Source: Carnegiea gigantea | Lineage: Eukaryota; Streptophyta; Magnoliopsida; Caryophyllales; Cactaceae | DNA: 64,000 nucleotides | Direction of reading: 5' to 3' | Assembly (NCBI GenBank): GCA_029747015.1 | Contig: JAKOGI010000345.1 | Coordinates: forward strand, 76,001 to 140,000 | Shown here: in pieces, positions 24,148-36,203 of the stretch | Numbering within the stretch: position 1 is the first letter of the stretch | Layout: every line of letters starts with the position of its first letter | Program-made: the position numbers and the translations under genes | The notes under the pieces: model-generated | Databases searched by the model: none | Told to the model about the DNA's origin: nothing | The model's input: only the letters and a program-made list of their open reading frames with translations

Positions 24148-24263
24148 CCTAGATTTGGATATTGAGTATCCCCAAGAAGTTTGACTAAGTATTTTTCTTT
24201 TCTTTTTGTTTTTGTATTTTCCATTTTACTCTATTTGGTGTGTTGTTGTTTTACGTAGGTTGC

Positions 24264-25060
24264 TTCCATTTTATGCATAAATCCCTCAGTTTTGAAGCAC
24301 TCTTTGAGTTTAACCCTAAGATCAAGCAGACTTTCAATAAATTGAAGAGGCAGTGAAAGATTCAAGAGGAGCAAGAAGCAGCCAACCCCAACACTAGGAT
24401 GGAGGGTGAAGATGAGCAATAGAGGACCCTTAGGGGCCATATCAATCCTAAAGTTCATAGCCTCACCCCAAGCATTATTAGGCCATCCATGACCGCCAAT
24501 AATTTTGAACTCAAGCCCACACTTATTTCAATGGTGCAACAATCACAATTTGGTGCGCTCCCATAGAGGATCCTAATTTACACCTTTTCAGTTTTCCATG
24601 AGGTGTGCGATACTTTGAAGATCAATGGAGCCTCCAGTGATGCAATCCACCTCTGATTGTTTCCTTTTTATCTTAGGGATAAAGTGAAGGCATGGCTTCA
24701 TTCTTTGCCATCAGAATCCATCATAACTTAGGATGAGCTTAGCAAGGCCTTTCTTTCTAAGTTCTTCCCTCCTAGTGAGATGGAGAGCTTGAGCAATCAT
24801 ATTATTTTATTTGCTCAATAGGAGGATGAGTGCTTATATGAAGCTTGTGAGCATTTCAAGGACCTTTTAACATTGTTCCTCCATTATGGTCTTTAAAAAA
24901 TAGATGATAGTGTAACCATTGTACAACGGAGTCATGCATGCCTTGAGGTCCACAATTGATGCGGCAATGGAAGAAACAATAGGATAGAGGAGGAAGCATA
25001 TAACCTTATTGATGAGATATCACTCAATAATTACTAATAGTTTGATGAGAGGACTCCGGA
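24264..25060 (+). pseudogene. Athila-like gag
   Basis: With stops ignored, the plus-strand reading gives FEFNPKIKQTFNKLKRQ, ANNFELKPTLISMVQQSQFG, the core FHEVCDTLKINGASSDAI, RDKVKAWLHSLPSESI, LSKAFLSKFFPPSEMESL and finally EEEAYNLIDEISLNN. This order of motifs is that of the Retrotrans_gag domain as found in Athila/Tat elements. At least eight in-frame stops, nearly all TAG, TGA or TAA in place of glutamine or tryptophan codons, and one or more frame changes make it a pseudogene. It starts about 140 bp after the primer site, as expected for gag. Confidence 0.8.
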
Positions 25061-25551
25061 CATAAATTTGATGTTGATATTTTGACTTTGCTTATCACTA
25101 AAATGGATGCTATAACTCAAAGGCTAGATCGTTTGAATACTAATGCGGTGAATGCATGTACCTCATCCCCTCCTTGTGATAATTATTGATCTTTTGACGA
25201 AGTGACTTTGAGTTGTTAACTTCGGAGTCCTTTTGTCCAATCCACTAGTGACCAAGTTACGTATGTTAATAACTTCCAACTGAGGCTGAACCGTGATCCC
25301 TACTCTAATAGCTACAATCGTGGTTGGAAGAACTATCCCAACTTGTCCTATAACAGTGATTGTCTTCCCTTTCCCCAGGCCATTGCTAGTCCCTCACTTC
25401 TAGGATTCCAAGGACCTAACTTCCCTCCATAAGATCCATAAGAGTCTAACCTTGAGGCTATGTTGGAGAGTATGCTTTTGGGATAGCAAAAGCAAGATAA
25501 GTATATTAAGCAATTAGGGCCTGAGGTTGACATGCATAACAATCATAACAA

Positions 25552-26085
25552 GTGTTGGAATCTCAAATTGCCCAACAAGCTAGTTCTTCTTCTGTACCTC
25601 TGAGTAGATTACCTAGCAAGCTCAAGTCTATCCTTAGAGAGCATTGCAATTGTATTGTCTTAAGGAGTGGGAAACAATTAGAAGGCCCTAAAGGTGCTCG
25701 AGTTGAGGTGAATGGTGAGAAAAATCATGATGTGTATGTTAATACCTTGCCTAGTGAGGATGAGCCCCGAAGGAAGAGTTAAAGTGAGAAACCTCATGAA
25801 TCTAGGCCCTCTTGCCTTTCATATATAGATTTGTCAAGGCCAAACCTGATGCTCAATTTAGAAAGTTTCTTGATGTTCTTAAAAAGTTACATGTGAACAT
25901 TAATTTCATTGATACTTTATCTCAAATGCCTACGTATGCCAAGTTTTTGAAAGAAGTCATCTCCAAAAAACAGAAGATCGATGAGCATGAGACCATAGCT
26001 TTAGATAAGAAGCACGGTGCTATGGTCCTAAACAAGCGTCTTGTAAAACTTAAGGACCCAGTAGCTTCTCTATTCCTTGCTTGAT
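25552..26085 (+). pseudogene. Athila-like gag-protease linker region
   Basis: Two open segments, 25552-25782 and 25812-26084, lie close together but in different frames. The first contains LPSKLKSILREHCNCIVLRSGKQLEGP, whose VLRSGK motif precedes protease in Athila/Tat polyproteins. The second is the segment FRKFLDVLKKLHVNINFIDTLSQMPTYAKFLKE followed by KKRL-type residues and LKDPVAS, which is highly typical of Athila polyproteins just before the protease. The frameshift and a TAA near 25780 break the chain. The longest uninterrupted part is 90 codons. Confidence 0.8.
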
Positions 26086-26392
26086 GGGCAATGTGAGCAT
26101 TGATAGGCTTTGTGTGATCTCAGTTCGAGTGTGAGCTTGATGCCCTATTCTATTTTCAAGAGACTTGACCTAGGAGTGTTGAGACCCACTACCATTTCAT
26201 TTCAATGAGCGAACCGTTTTGTGAAGTAACCTTTGTGTATTTTGGAGGATGTTCCCATCAAGGTGGGTGACTTTTATGTGCCAGTAGATTTTGTAATTCT
26301 TGATATGGTTGAAGATGCCTGCACCTAAATCATTCTAGAGAGCCCTTTCTTAGCTACTATGGGACACAAAATTGATGTAGCATAAGAGCCCA
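26086..26392 (+). pseudogene. Athila-like protease, first part
   Basis: Begins with CDLSSSVSLMPYS near 26113-26150, where Athila proteases have the D-L-G active site; here the glycine is serine. It ends with PFLATMGHKIDVA near 26345-26380, interrupted by stops and one-base shifts. The protein would have cleaved the polyprotein. Sequence is cut by the nested element at 26393 and related sequence resumes at 30838. Confidence 0.72.
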
Positions 26393-27432
26393 TATCGCCT
26401 TCAAAGTTGATTAGGTTCCTAATTCACTTGTTAGTGGTGTATTATGTCAAATAAAATTTCTAGCACAAGCTGTCTAAAACTTTCTAGTGTCATTGGTCGA
26501 GTTTGAGCTAGTTTTTGGATGCTCAAATAAGAGGCCAAATTAGTGTTTGAGATATGGTTAGATAGCCCCAAATGTTTATTTTCCAACAAGCTATAGAACT
26601 CCTTCAAATTCGAAGTATTAAGTAATTTATGGAGCTTAAACCAAGCAAGGGTTAGTGCACGTTAGGATATGCATGGTTTTGATTAAGAGTTTAATTGGGC
26701 CATCAAATGGATGATTAAGGGGTTAATATTTTATGGGAAGTTAGTGGACATCTTCACCAAATTCTCTATTAAATATCTTCTCTAAATTGCTCCATATGGG
26801 ATCGTAGGTGATGCCACCAATGAAGCTCAAGTGCTGTAACATTTTCGGTCTTGCATTTTGGGGAACTCATCACTAGCCTAGAAGTTTCTAATTTCAATAT
26901 ACTTAAATTGTTGTCTAAATGGTACTGGCTAGAGTGGATTTTTGAATTATATTCATACACACTAACCCCTTATGTGTTTTATTTTTATTGGCTTAATTTT
27001 GTAGTTTGGGAAAGAGGACACTAATTTGTGGTTATAAATTAGCCTCTTGTATTCAGTTAGAAGAGAGACTTCATTTAAGAATTAATGAATGAAAGCAAGA
27101 ATGCTTTTCTCTTTCACAAAGAAAATATCTATCTTTTTTTCAACTACTTATGTATTTAGATGGTGATTGACTCAATCCTTTAGACTAATTCTTAGTGTTT
27201 ACTTTAGAGAATTAATTGGTAGATTGTTAGGCCAAGTGGTGGCTTGGGCCACTATCCTAGTCAGATTCCTTTCTTTAACTATTCTCCCACATTCAAAAAT
27301 CCACAAAGATTTCATTAATTTTCCTTTGTTACTCAAGGTTTAACTTGGTTCAAGGGCTTGCCCCTTTGGTGTTGCTCGATGATTGTTGAAGTTTATGTAC
27401 TCTAGTGATTAAGTGCTCTCCCTCATGCATCA
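26393..27432 (+). repeat. 5' LTR of the nested gag-only element
   Basis: Runs from TATCGCCTTCAAAG to CATGCATCA. It is related, though not identical, to the solo LTR at about 48120-49370. Confidence 0.8.
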
Positions 27433-27433
27433 A

Positions 27434-27448
27434 ATTGGTATCGAAGTC
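27434..27448 (+). promoter_or_regulatory. Primer-binding site, decayed tRNA-Met type
   Basis: ATTGGTATCGAAGTC next to the LTR end resembles the plant initiator-tRNA-Met site TGGTATCAGAGC with one base lost. Confidence 0.6.
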
Positions 27449-27639
27449 GAAAGGTCCTACTTTTAGTTGATTTATCCATAAAAACCATGTCATTTCACAC
27501 CCAAAAATTCATGCTTTGATCCTCCAAAAAAAAAAAAAACTTAAGTTTCTTCTTGTCTTGCTTATCCTTTTAGCCCAAAAAGAACCCAAAAAATAGTTCA
27601 AACACAATCTCTAAGCCCTTTTTACCATTTTTTTTATCA

Positions 27640-28605
27640 TACCATAGAAGATAAAGCCATACTTGATCTTCAAGATCAAGTGAGGAGGCTCTCAAGACAA
27701 ATAGCACAAGTGAAAGATGTTATGAGAGAACCACCTTGTTTTAAAGGTAGTTTGGACCCAAACCACTACTTGAAATGGGTTCAAGCCCTTGAGGGTTTCC
27801 TTAGGGCAAGAAGTTGTTCGGATGATAAGAGTTTTATGGTAGCCATTTAAAGACTCCAAGGTGTTGTCCTTTGTTGGTTTAGGTGCCTTATGAGGGAGAA
27901 ATCTCTTTAAGGCAAGCCTAGAATCAAGACTTGGAGTTGACTCAAATCATACATGGATATGAGATTGTACTGAGATCTACTTTTTGATGAAGAACTCATG
28001 ATAGAAGGGGCTATTGTTGCTCAGGGAGAGATCAAGGTCTAATAAGGAGATGAGCTTACTTTGATTTTTGATGAAACAAAAGATGAGAGCTCTCTGAATG
28101 CTCCTAATCTAGGGTTCACCTCACTAGATCCTTACATTGAAGACACCATGGAGATTCAACTTCATGATCAAATCGATGAGGCCATGGAGATCCAAGTCTA
28201 AGTCTAAGTTAAACAAATTGGGGCAATGGAAGTTCTATCCTTGGAAGGGAGGAGCTTACTCAGCATCGTAATTATACCTCTTATAAATCAGCCACAACAG
28301 TTCAAACTTGAGCATGAAAATGTACCTCCTTGCGAGTTAGATATTGATGAGTACATTTGTATTTTTAACAAGTTTATGAGTATTGAGGTCGATAGGCAAG
28401 GATCCCGAATTCTAGTGGTCCCTAACTTGTTTAAAAACACTTATGTGTTTGAAAAAGGTGGCATTCTTAGCACCATGGTATTGTTAACATAAAAAGGGTG
28501 CATCTATCTTGCTTGGGTAATAATCTTTGGGAATGATGAAATTGGCCACAAGGATTTGAGGACAAATCCTTTTGAAGAGGAGGACTTTGATGTGGAGCAA
28601 GAACA
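27640..28605 (+). pseudogene. Gag remnant and polyprotein tail of the nested element
   Basis: The stretch LDLQDQVRRLSRQIAQVKD (about 27662-27720) is a coiled-coil start typical of gypsy gag. It is followed by PPCFKGSLDPNHYLKWVQALE (about 27730-27795) and SDDKSFMVAI, a Retrotrans_gag core. Stops and frame changes follow. An 88-codon open piece at 28226-28492 has no domain I recognise. The last coding stretch, KDLRTNPFEEEDFDVEQE (about 28552-28605), is the C-terminal end usual for this gypsy lineage after integrase. Gag is thus joined to the polyprotein end with the enzymes missing. The same arrangement recurs at 37258-39400. Confidence 0.7.
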
Positions 28606-28607
28606 TA

Positions 28608-30837
28608 TATCACCCTTCAAAGTTGATTATGTTCATAATTCACTTGTTAGTGGTGGATTATGTCAAATAAAGGTTCTAGCACAAGCTGTCCAAAAATTTT
28701 CAGTTTCATAGCTCAACTTTAAACTGGTTTTGGGATGATTAAATAAGTTTGAAAATTATTGTTTTATACATGTTGGATAGCTCCGCATGTCTATTTTCCA
28801 ACAAGCTATAGAGCTCCTTCAAATTCCAATTATTCAGCGATGTATGGAGCTTAAACCGAGCAAGGGTCGGTGTAGGTTACGATATGCATGGATTTGATTA
28901 AGAGTTTAATTGGGTCATTAAATGGATAACTAAGGGGTTAATATTTTATGAAAAGTTAGTGGACACCTTTAGAAAATTCTCCATTAAATATCTTCTTTAA
29001 ATTGCTCTATATAGGACGGTGAGTGATTCCACAAATCAAGCTTAGGTGTTGCAAAATTTCCGGCCTTACAGTTTGGGCAACTCATCAGTAGCTTAGAAGT
29101 TTCTAATTTCAATATGCTTAAATTGTTGTCTAAATGTTAGGTTAGAGTGGATGTTTGAATTCTATTGATCTATACTAACCCCTTATGTGCTTCAATTCCA
29201 TTGGCTTAATTTTGTAGCGTAGGGAAGGGGATACTAATTCTTATGGCTATAAATTAGTCTCTTGTATTCACTTAGAAGAGAGACTTGATTTGAGAATTCA
29301 TGAATGAAAGTTAGAATATTTTTCTCTTCCATAAAGAAAATCTCTCTCTTTTTTTCAAATACTTGTGTGTTTGGATGGTGATTGAGCCAATCATTTAGAT
29401 TAATTCTTGGTGTTTTACTTTAGAGAATTAATTAGTATATTGTTCGGCTCAATGGTCGCTTGAACCTTTATTTTAGTCATATCCCACTTTATTAGCTGTT
29501 CTCCCACATTCCAAAATCCATAAAAATTTCATTAATTTTTCTTTATTACTCAAGGTTTAACTTGGTTCAAGGGCTTGCCACTTTGGTGTTGATTAGATCT
29601 GGGAAAAATTAACCCGAACTCGTAAATCTGACCTGAACTCGCCTGAAAATTTTGAGTTTTGAACATGATTTTCTCAACCCGAACCCGAAATAAATTGAAC
29701 CTGAAAAACCTACAAATTAGTGAGTCAAACCTGACCCGAACCTGAACCCGAACCCGTCCGCTTGACCCAAACATTATATCCTTAGTTTTTGATTTTTCTC
29801 TAATTTATCCCTCTTAGCAATAATGGTTTAAGTCATTTTTATCGAATAGTTGAAAAAGACATTATATAACTATTACGTCTATTTACAATTTAAACAATAA
29901 TAACCTTATTTTTCTTCTCCATTATTTAAAAATAATATCGCACACAACTTTTAAATGAAAAAATATTAAAATGAGTATAAAATTGATGATATACCTATCT
30001 AATCTTTTAAAAAAAGTTAATTTGAAAGAAGACAAGCATTAAATATGCGTAAGTCATACCATTGTATACTCAGTTAAACAAATATGTCTAATTATTTTTT
30101 AAATTAATTAATTTATAATAGTTTAAATTTTTGATGTCATAACTGCAAGATAATATCTCTTGCTTCTTTTATTCAATTTTATTTGGTTTTCGTTCTAAAT
30201 AGTCTTGATCTATGATGCTAATGGTGGGAAAACGACTAGTTGTATTCATATTGGGGTCGGCTCATTAATAAAGATTTATTTGATTGGACATTGGTCGGTT
30301 AGTTGATAAAAATATTAAATTATTAAATAGGTTATTAGCGGTCAAACTGCTACAACCCATTAAAATACTCTGGAGGGGCTGCCCTATAAACAGCCGATAC
30401 GCTATTGACCTTCTTTCAATGTACGAGTCGATCTACCTAAAACGAAGTCGATCTACCTAAATGCGCTATTGACGTTCATATATTATAATTAAATTTGAAT
30501 ATTTTAATATTCTTTGAGAAATTACAATTGTTATGCTTTTGCATTAGAGAATGACAATTTTGAGTAATAAATATGTAGAATTTTTGATTTTGAAAAAAGA
30601 AAAATAACACATAGAAAAGGCACTTTAAACCCATTGGGTTGATCCAAAACCTGTAAAATCGAAATACACTTGTTCGTATTTTACCCGACCTAAAATACAC
30701 CTGACCCATATTTTACCTGAACCCAAATACACCCAACCCGTATTTAACCCACCTGCCTGAACTAACAGGTCTAGTGTTGATTGATAATTGTTAAAGTTTG
30801 TTCACTTTTGTCGTTAAGGACCCTACCTTACGCATCA
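28608..30837 (+). repeat. 3' LTR of the nested element, interrupted by a hAT-type element
   Basis: Runs from TATCACCCTTCAAAG to ACGCATCA. The LTR reading breaks at 29593 and resumes at 30782. Confidence 0.8.
29594..30773. mobile_element. Non-autonomous hAT-type transposon, 1180 bp
   Basis: Ends TAGATCTG and, in reverse complement, TAGACCTG. Flanked by a perfect 8-bp duplication GTGTTGAT (29586-29593 and 30774-30781), the hAT footprint. Subterminal regions are filled with ACCCGAACC/GGGTT-type repeats in opposite orientations at the two ends. There is no transposase coding sequence, so it must be moved by an enzyme from elsewhere. Confidence 0.88.
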
Positions 30838-31125
30838 AAAAACGATGTGGGAAAACACCATGCTACATTTGATTTGTTTAAGGACCATGAGTCTTCCCCT
30901 TCTTTTCTTTCTTGTTGTGGATGTGATCTGATTGTCTTTGATAAAATTGTGGAGTTGGTTGATGTGTGTCCAAATGATCCTCATGAATTCGATTATATGT
31001 CCTCTGATGGACAGGGACTTGATTATGCAAAGGTGGTGGTTGAAACTTTGCCACCTAGCTTAATCAAGGACAAGCCATATGCTTTTAATGAGGGTTATTT
31101 GAGTGATTATTATAGGTTTGCATGA
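30838..31125 (+). pseudogene. Athila-like protease/linker, second part
   Basis: An open stretch continuing the polyprotein interrupted at 26392. It reads NDVGKHHATFDLFKDHESS, then VDVCPNDPHEFDYMSSDGQG, and ends SDYYRFA. The ATFDLFK segment corresponds to the part that follows the protease in Athila polyproteins. About 95 codons are open, which makes this one of the better-preserved pieces, but it ends in a TGA and no reverse transcriptase follows. Residues at the junction (N-DV at 30845) overlap in meaning with those before the nested element (IDVA at 26373), so a short piece of target sequence may be present twice. Confidence 0.6.
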
Positions 31126-31160
31126 GTATGACTGCCTTCATCCCCCTTTGATAATGTTGA

Positions 31161-32106
31161 GATTGACTTTAACTTCGAGATGAAGAATGGTTGTTATGAT
31201 GGTGGCCCGTTTGATGGTGTCCATACAAGATAATTTGGCATGTGAACTGCATTATTTGGCGTTATTTGATGCTTAGAAAGGACCTGAATCCCATCTACTT
31301 AAAGTGATTCCTTTTTCTACAAGAGTTTGAGTTTGAGTCTGTGACAAGGGTGGGACAAGAGTTGTGCAATCCCCTTTTTCATTGGTTTTCCCCCTTTCTA
31401 ATGGATGATCGGTGTATGACCTATCTAGAGACCCAAAAGAAGTGCTGCTTGAGAAGCAACCTGTGGTCCTTTTTGTTTTCTTATTTTCATTTTCTTTTCC
31501 TAGATTTTAGTCTTTTTAGTGTGTGCTTTTGTGATCCTATTCCCCTCTATCTTTTCATGCCTTTTATGTTTACATTAATGACAATATATTGTCTAAGCAT
31601 GAGAGAAGGACATATTGCGTGTGTTGCATTGTAGATTGACTTTGACTTCGAGATGAAGAATGGTTGTTATGACGGTGGCCCGTTTGATGGTGTCCATACA
31701 AAATAATTTGGCATGTGAATTGCATTATTTGGCATTATTTGATGCTTAGAAAGGACCTGAATCCCATCTACTTGAAGTGATTCCTTTTTCTACAAGAGTT
31801 TGAGTTTGAGTCTGTGACAAGGGTGGGACAAGAGTTGTGCAATCCCATTTTTCATTGGTTTTTCCCCTTTCTAATGGATGATCGGTGTATGATCTATCTA
31901 GAGACCCAAAAGAAGTGCTGCTTGAGAAGCAACCTGTGGTCCTTTTTGTTTTCTTATTTTCGTTTTCTTTTCCTAGATTTTAGTCTTTTTAGTGTGTGCT
32001 TTTGTGATCCTATTCCCCTTTGTCTTTTCATGCCTTTTATGTTTACATTAATGACAATATATTGTCTAAGCATGAGAGAAGGACATATTGCATGTGTTGC
32101 ATTGTA
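31161..32106 (+). repeat. Tandem duplication, 2 x 473 bp
   Basis: Unit 1 (31161-31633) and unit 2 (31634-32106) start GATTGACTTT and end GCATTGTAG, with only scattered substitutions. Each holds a 97-codon hydrophobic ORF (31341-31634 and 31814-32107), Phe/Leu/Cys-rich, without a known domain. Lies in the 3' non-coding part of the Athila-like element. Confidence 0.9.
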
Positions 32107-33739
32107 GTTTAGGCATGTTTTGTTTAAATTGCATTAGCATTGAATTTAGGTCATGTTTAGGTTTGCATTTAGGATTTAGGTTGGGTTTGAAAAATGAAAA
32201 AAAGGAAAAAAATGACAACAAGGAAAACAAAGAAAAACACTTCAATAATGATTTTGTTAGGCAAAATAGTTTGCATGACCTTGCGTGATTTTGATGAGTT
32301 GCCCCTTTGGCATGAAAATTTTTGAAGGTTGTGTGAATGTATCCTATTTTGGCCCTTGCCTTAATTGGAAACTTTGTTACCTCTTAGAGTCTGTGGCACT
32401 AATGTTGGTATATGAGAGTCATTTTGTGAGCTAAAAGAGACTGTGGCAGATATTCCCTAAGACTTTGAGCCTTATTTAGACTAATCATTATATTTAGTCT
32501 CATGTTCTTTCATATGTGTGTCTCTTCTATGTTGCATCTCTAGAATTTGCCTAGATTCTTGCTCAAAACCACATTAGCATGTGTATAGTTGATGATATAA
32601 TAGAGGCATTCTTTCTATGGTCGCTTAGTCATACAGCCAAATAGCCTACCCTTGATTTACATGTTTATCCTATTTGCTAACCCTTGTGCTTATATCCATC
32701 TTTATTGTGAATCCTTCATATACACCCTTGGCCAAACACATATTCTTATCTTTAAGCAAAGTCTATGGAGCATCGCTTCATCTATGTAGTAGGTGACTTT
32801 TGGGGCAATTTAGTTCAAGATTGTTCAGCATGTTGGTTTTTTGAAGGATTGATGACATTGCGAATTTGGTTTTGCTTCCTCTTGTCCGGGTTGTATATGT
32901 ATATATAAATTAGGTTGTGAGTTGATAACTTGTGGTCCTATGACCTTTAATAATTGTAGTTCTCATTTCATTTCTCTAAAGAAAAAAAAAAGAAAAAGAA
33001 GGAAAAAAATTTTTTAAAAAAAGGAAAATAGATAAGTGATTGGCATTAGACATATAGATACCTTAAGTTCCTATCTTTGTTGACTCACATCCTATTTGAA
33101 TCGTAGGGGATGTCCATTGTGTTTTTATGGTTTAGAGTGTTGGAAAACTTTATGGATACTTGGCGCTTTAATGGCTGTTCCCTAGTCACTTAGTTGTATA
33201 GCTCCACATTGCCTAAATTTGTTAGTCCACTCCTTTCCTTTGACCCTTTAGCGCACATTATGACCCAAGTAAAGACCTCTTGCTTGATATGTGCACATTG
33301 CATTATTAGTGATGGAGAACTTTAGAGTCTTGATAAGTATATGATAGATTGCATCTCCAGAATGAGTCTTGAGTGAACCTAGGCTATAAATTTCAAACAC
33401 ATGAGTAAGAATGATCCACTTCCCAAAGATGAGGCTTTACCGGTCTACTTAGCTCTACTCAATTCCACATGCTTGCATGATGTGCTTTGTGATTCTGTGG
33501 TGATCAAGTCTGATATCGTGCTTATGATCTCATACTTCTTCAAAAACATTCACCTTCTCTGAATTTTGGAATGTCTTATGTAATGTTTGCCATTGATGGA
33601 TATTCTTGCTTCCTATGTGCTATGAGTTACCTAGCCTGAGGAGATTGTTGTGTCCATGAATCCTTAATGCATCTCCCCTGTCAGTTTGCCATGAGTTTAG
33701 CTTTGCTTGGAGACAAGCAAAGGTTTAAGCATGGGGGAG
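32107..33739 (+). other. 3' non-coding region of the Athila-like element, ending in a polypurine tract
   Basis: No gene. An A-rich stretch at about 32980-33030. The last bases read AAGCATGGGGGAG (33728-33739), the usual Athila polypurine tract immediately before the LTR. Confidence 0.7.
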
Positions 33740-35108
33740 TGATGAATGTCATATTTGCTTAGGATTTCATAAGTGTTTGGGAGTCATTTTAGGGTTGTAG
33801 TGTGCTTAATTGTATGATTTACACCCTTATTTTTACTATTACACTTGCTTCACTTGTTTGAGAAGTGTTTCTAGATTTTAACCTTTGAAGCCCTTAGCAT
33901 ATTAGTAGAATGAAGATTTTGAGGCCTTGTAGATTAAAGAAGATATCAAAAAAGACCCAAAGACGGCAAACACGAAAAAACCGTGACCAGTACCACAGTT
34001 CAGGAGGATCCAGGAAGAAGCAGCAGGGCGGAAAAAAGTGAGCAGCCAGACCAGTATCCACCAGGCCCTAACCATGGTGGGGACCATGGTCTGTGGTATG
34101 CCCCATAGTTAGATAATGACAGCCTCCTTTCCCCGAGCTTGCTAATTTTCTTTACAGCTTTCCGAGTTCTAAACATTTTGGACACTACCAGCTTTGATTT
34201 CTACGATAAAAGTTAGGTTTTACTACCTTCCTTAGCCATCTATCAATCATCCTATCACCATTCCATCATTAGCTACCACCCAAACTCATCCATTGAGAGA
34301 GTGAAAGCAAGGAAAGAAGCAAGATCGAGTGAGGTTTAGAAGCTTTTGGAAGAAGAATTGAAAGATCATCATCGGGCGATTAGACTAAGTTCTTGTCTTC
34401 TCTCTTTCCTTTATGTTTTCTCTTTAGTCTAGATTAAGATTTCAGAGATGTTTGCTTTGATTTTAATAATGTTTGAGTAATTTTCTTTATCTAGCAGTTG
34501 CTAAACCGAAGTAATGGTGTTAATTTTGCTAGTTTAAACTATTTGCACTTAGAATCTTCTTGATTGTTTTAATCTAGTCCTTGGATTTTGAATGTTATTG
34601 TGAATTTTTGGCCAACTTTTTGCATGTATATTACATGCTAGATCGAAATACAGAAAGATGTGGATCAGTGTTGAAAAAAATAGGATTAGACTTGATTTAA
34701 TAATTACGCGAGAAAGGATTATGAGTTGAGTGGTCCTGTGACAATCATATTCCTAAACTTGAATAGATTAAGGTCTAATGAGAATTAATCATCAGTGTGA
34801 TCAAGTTAATTCACTCCATTTTAAAATAAGGTTATGAATACACTAGCATCATCAACTGTTAAATCAATTGGCAAGGTAAGAAATGCTTGTTTGTCTTGTT
34901 AGATCGACACATCATTAGGTGATGCTACCCCTAGATGTTTTTAGCTATTGAAGTTAGACTTTTTTGTTTAGTGTTTAATACTATAATCCAAACCAAATCT
35001 CGATTCCACTTAGCATGTCTTGCATGGGAATACTTAGTAATTCGAACTAGTCTCTGTGAGATGACCTTGATCTATACTACAATACCCATGCACTTATGGG
35101 CTGTATCA
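33740..35108 (+). repeat. 3' LTR of the Athila-like element
   Basis: Begins TGATGAATGTCAT after the polypurine tract and ends CTGTATCA. Aligns to 22761-24124. Confidence 0.85.
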
Positions 35109-36064
35109 GGTATAGGTTTTTCATATTTTAGTCTAGAAAATGGGTTTTTTAAGCCTAGAAAAATAGGTTTATGTCCATTGGGAAAGTAGGAATGATCATA
35201 TCATTATGCACGACTAATTAAATATGGGAATTGGTTTGTTTTGTATGTCTTGTGTAGATTTTGGTGCTTGTGCATGTTTGATGTGTCTCAGAGCAAAAGG
35301 ATTACTTTTGAAGAGCTAAGCCTTCATCATCTACTACACCAGCATTAAAGTTGGGTAAGTTTAATTGATATGGCAATAGGACACCAATGTAATTTGAAAT
35401 TACCGGAAGAGACATGATCTTGATTAAAAGATATTAGGTTGATAGAGTAAAGATTCTGCTAATGTCTCTTTACATGCATGGCACTAACTTTTACATCTAC
35501 AGTGAGAAACATTAACTAAGAAAAATGTTGAACACACTTAACACTAATTTAGGTAAAATATATATTTTTATGGTCATAATTCATATATGGTGATAGCATA
35601 TTCTTCAAAGTGTCATCGAATTAATTCGTGTGCTCTAAAGCAAAGGTGCTGCTAATTGTATACCCTCCTATTCTGCCTATATGACTTTATGAGCCTTTTT
35701 CTTCTTTATTATTTCCCTCTTTTTTTGATTGGATGAAATGCGACAATAACATGGGGGATGGGGTGGGGAGAGACCAATATAGGCAAACTCATGAATTAGA
35801 AGTCAAATGAAGCATACTTTAAAAAAAAAAAAAACAGGGAGAACGGTAGAAGTAAAAATACTAGTAGTTTACACTTTATTACATTGATGCATGGTTAATG
35901 AACAAAATGATCCAAAAGTTTACAAAAACAATATTGTAATATCATAAGATTTTAAGGTACAAATAGCTTTGCTCTTTTCTTGAAAATAATTGAAATTCTA
36001 AAAATTGTAACGTTCGTGGCATTTTAGAAATGATTTTTGATCCCACAATGTAAAGTTTTTGTAT
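35109..36064. other. No gene recognised
   Basis: AT-rich sequence with an A14 run near 35821. No reading frame of interest on either strand. Confidence 0.5.
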
Positions 36065-36172
36065 TTAATTGTTTTTGGTTTTTTTGGAAAACTTTATGCC
36101 GTAGATTTAACATCAAAGACAAGTTTAATTAAGTTCCAATAATGTTATAAAGCGAAGAGAGAGAGTGGGAGG
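36065..36172 (+). repeat. Long direct repeat flanking the next element, left copy
   Basis: About 105 bp starting TTAATTGTTTTTGG and ending near GAGTGGGAGG, repeated in the same orientation at 40696-40799 with few differences. Far longer than a retrotransposon target duplication. Confidence 0.85.
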
Positions 36173-36203
36173 TGATGCGGAGTGGATTTTCTCTGATGCC
36201 AAA

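Larger units (their letters stand above)
26393..30837 (+). mobile_element. Short gypsy-type LTR element with gag only, nested in the Athila-like element
   Basis: LTR copies lie at 26393-27432 and 28608-30837, the second interrupted by a hAT-type element. Removing that element and one duplication copy leaves about 1.04 kb, the same length as the first LTR. The internal region is only about 1.2 kb and holds a decayed gag and the last codons of a polyprotein. Both LTRs start TATC rather than TGTC, perhaps from mutation in the parent copy. I find no matching 5-bp target duplication (GCCCA versus AAAAA). Confidence 0.8.
22761..35108 (+). mobile_element. Athila/Tat-like gypsy element without reverse transcriptase, containing nested elements
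   Basis: Direct LTRs at 22761-24124 and 33740-35108, a primer site of the type seen in Athila elements and a polypurine tract (GCATGGGGGAG) before the right LTR. Internal order on the plus strand is gag, gag-protease linker and protease, then 2.6 kb of non-coding 3' region. No reverse transcriptase, RNase H or integrase was seen, so the element is non-autonomous. A smaller LTR element interrupts it at 26393-30837. No clear 5-bp target duplication was found (ATGGC on the left, GGTAT on the right), so the left boundary may be off by some bases, or the ends have been rearranged. Confidence 0.82.

Noticed and set aside
33902..34185. Minus-strand ORFs with Trp-rich peptides, considered as a small secreted protein
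   Set aside because: Located inside the Athila-like LTR; the homologous region of the other LTR does not keep the frames.
22756..35113. A 5-bp target duplication for the Athila-like element
   Set aside because: ATGGC and GGTAT do not match, and shifting the left boundary within reason gave no match.
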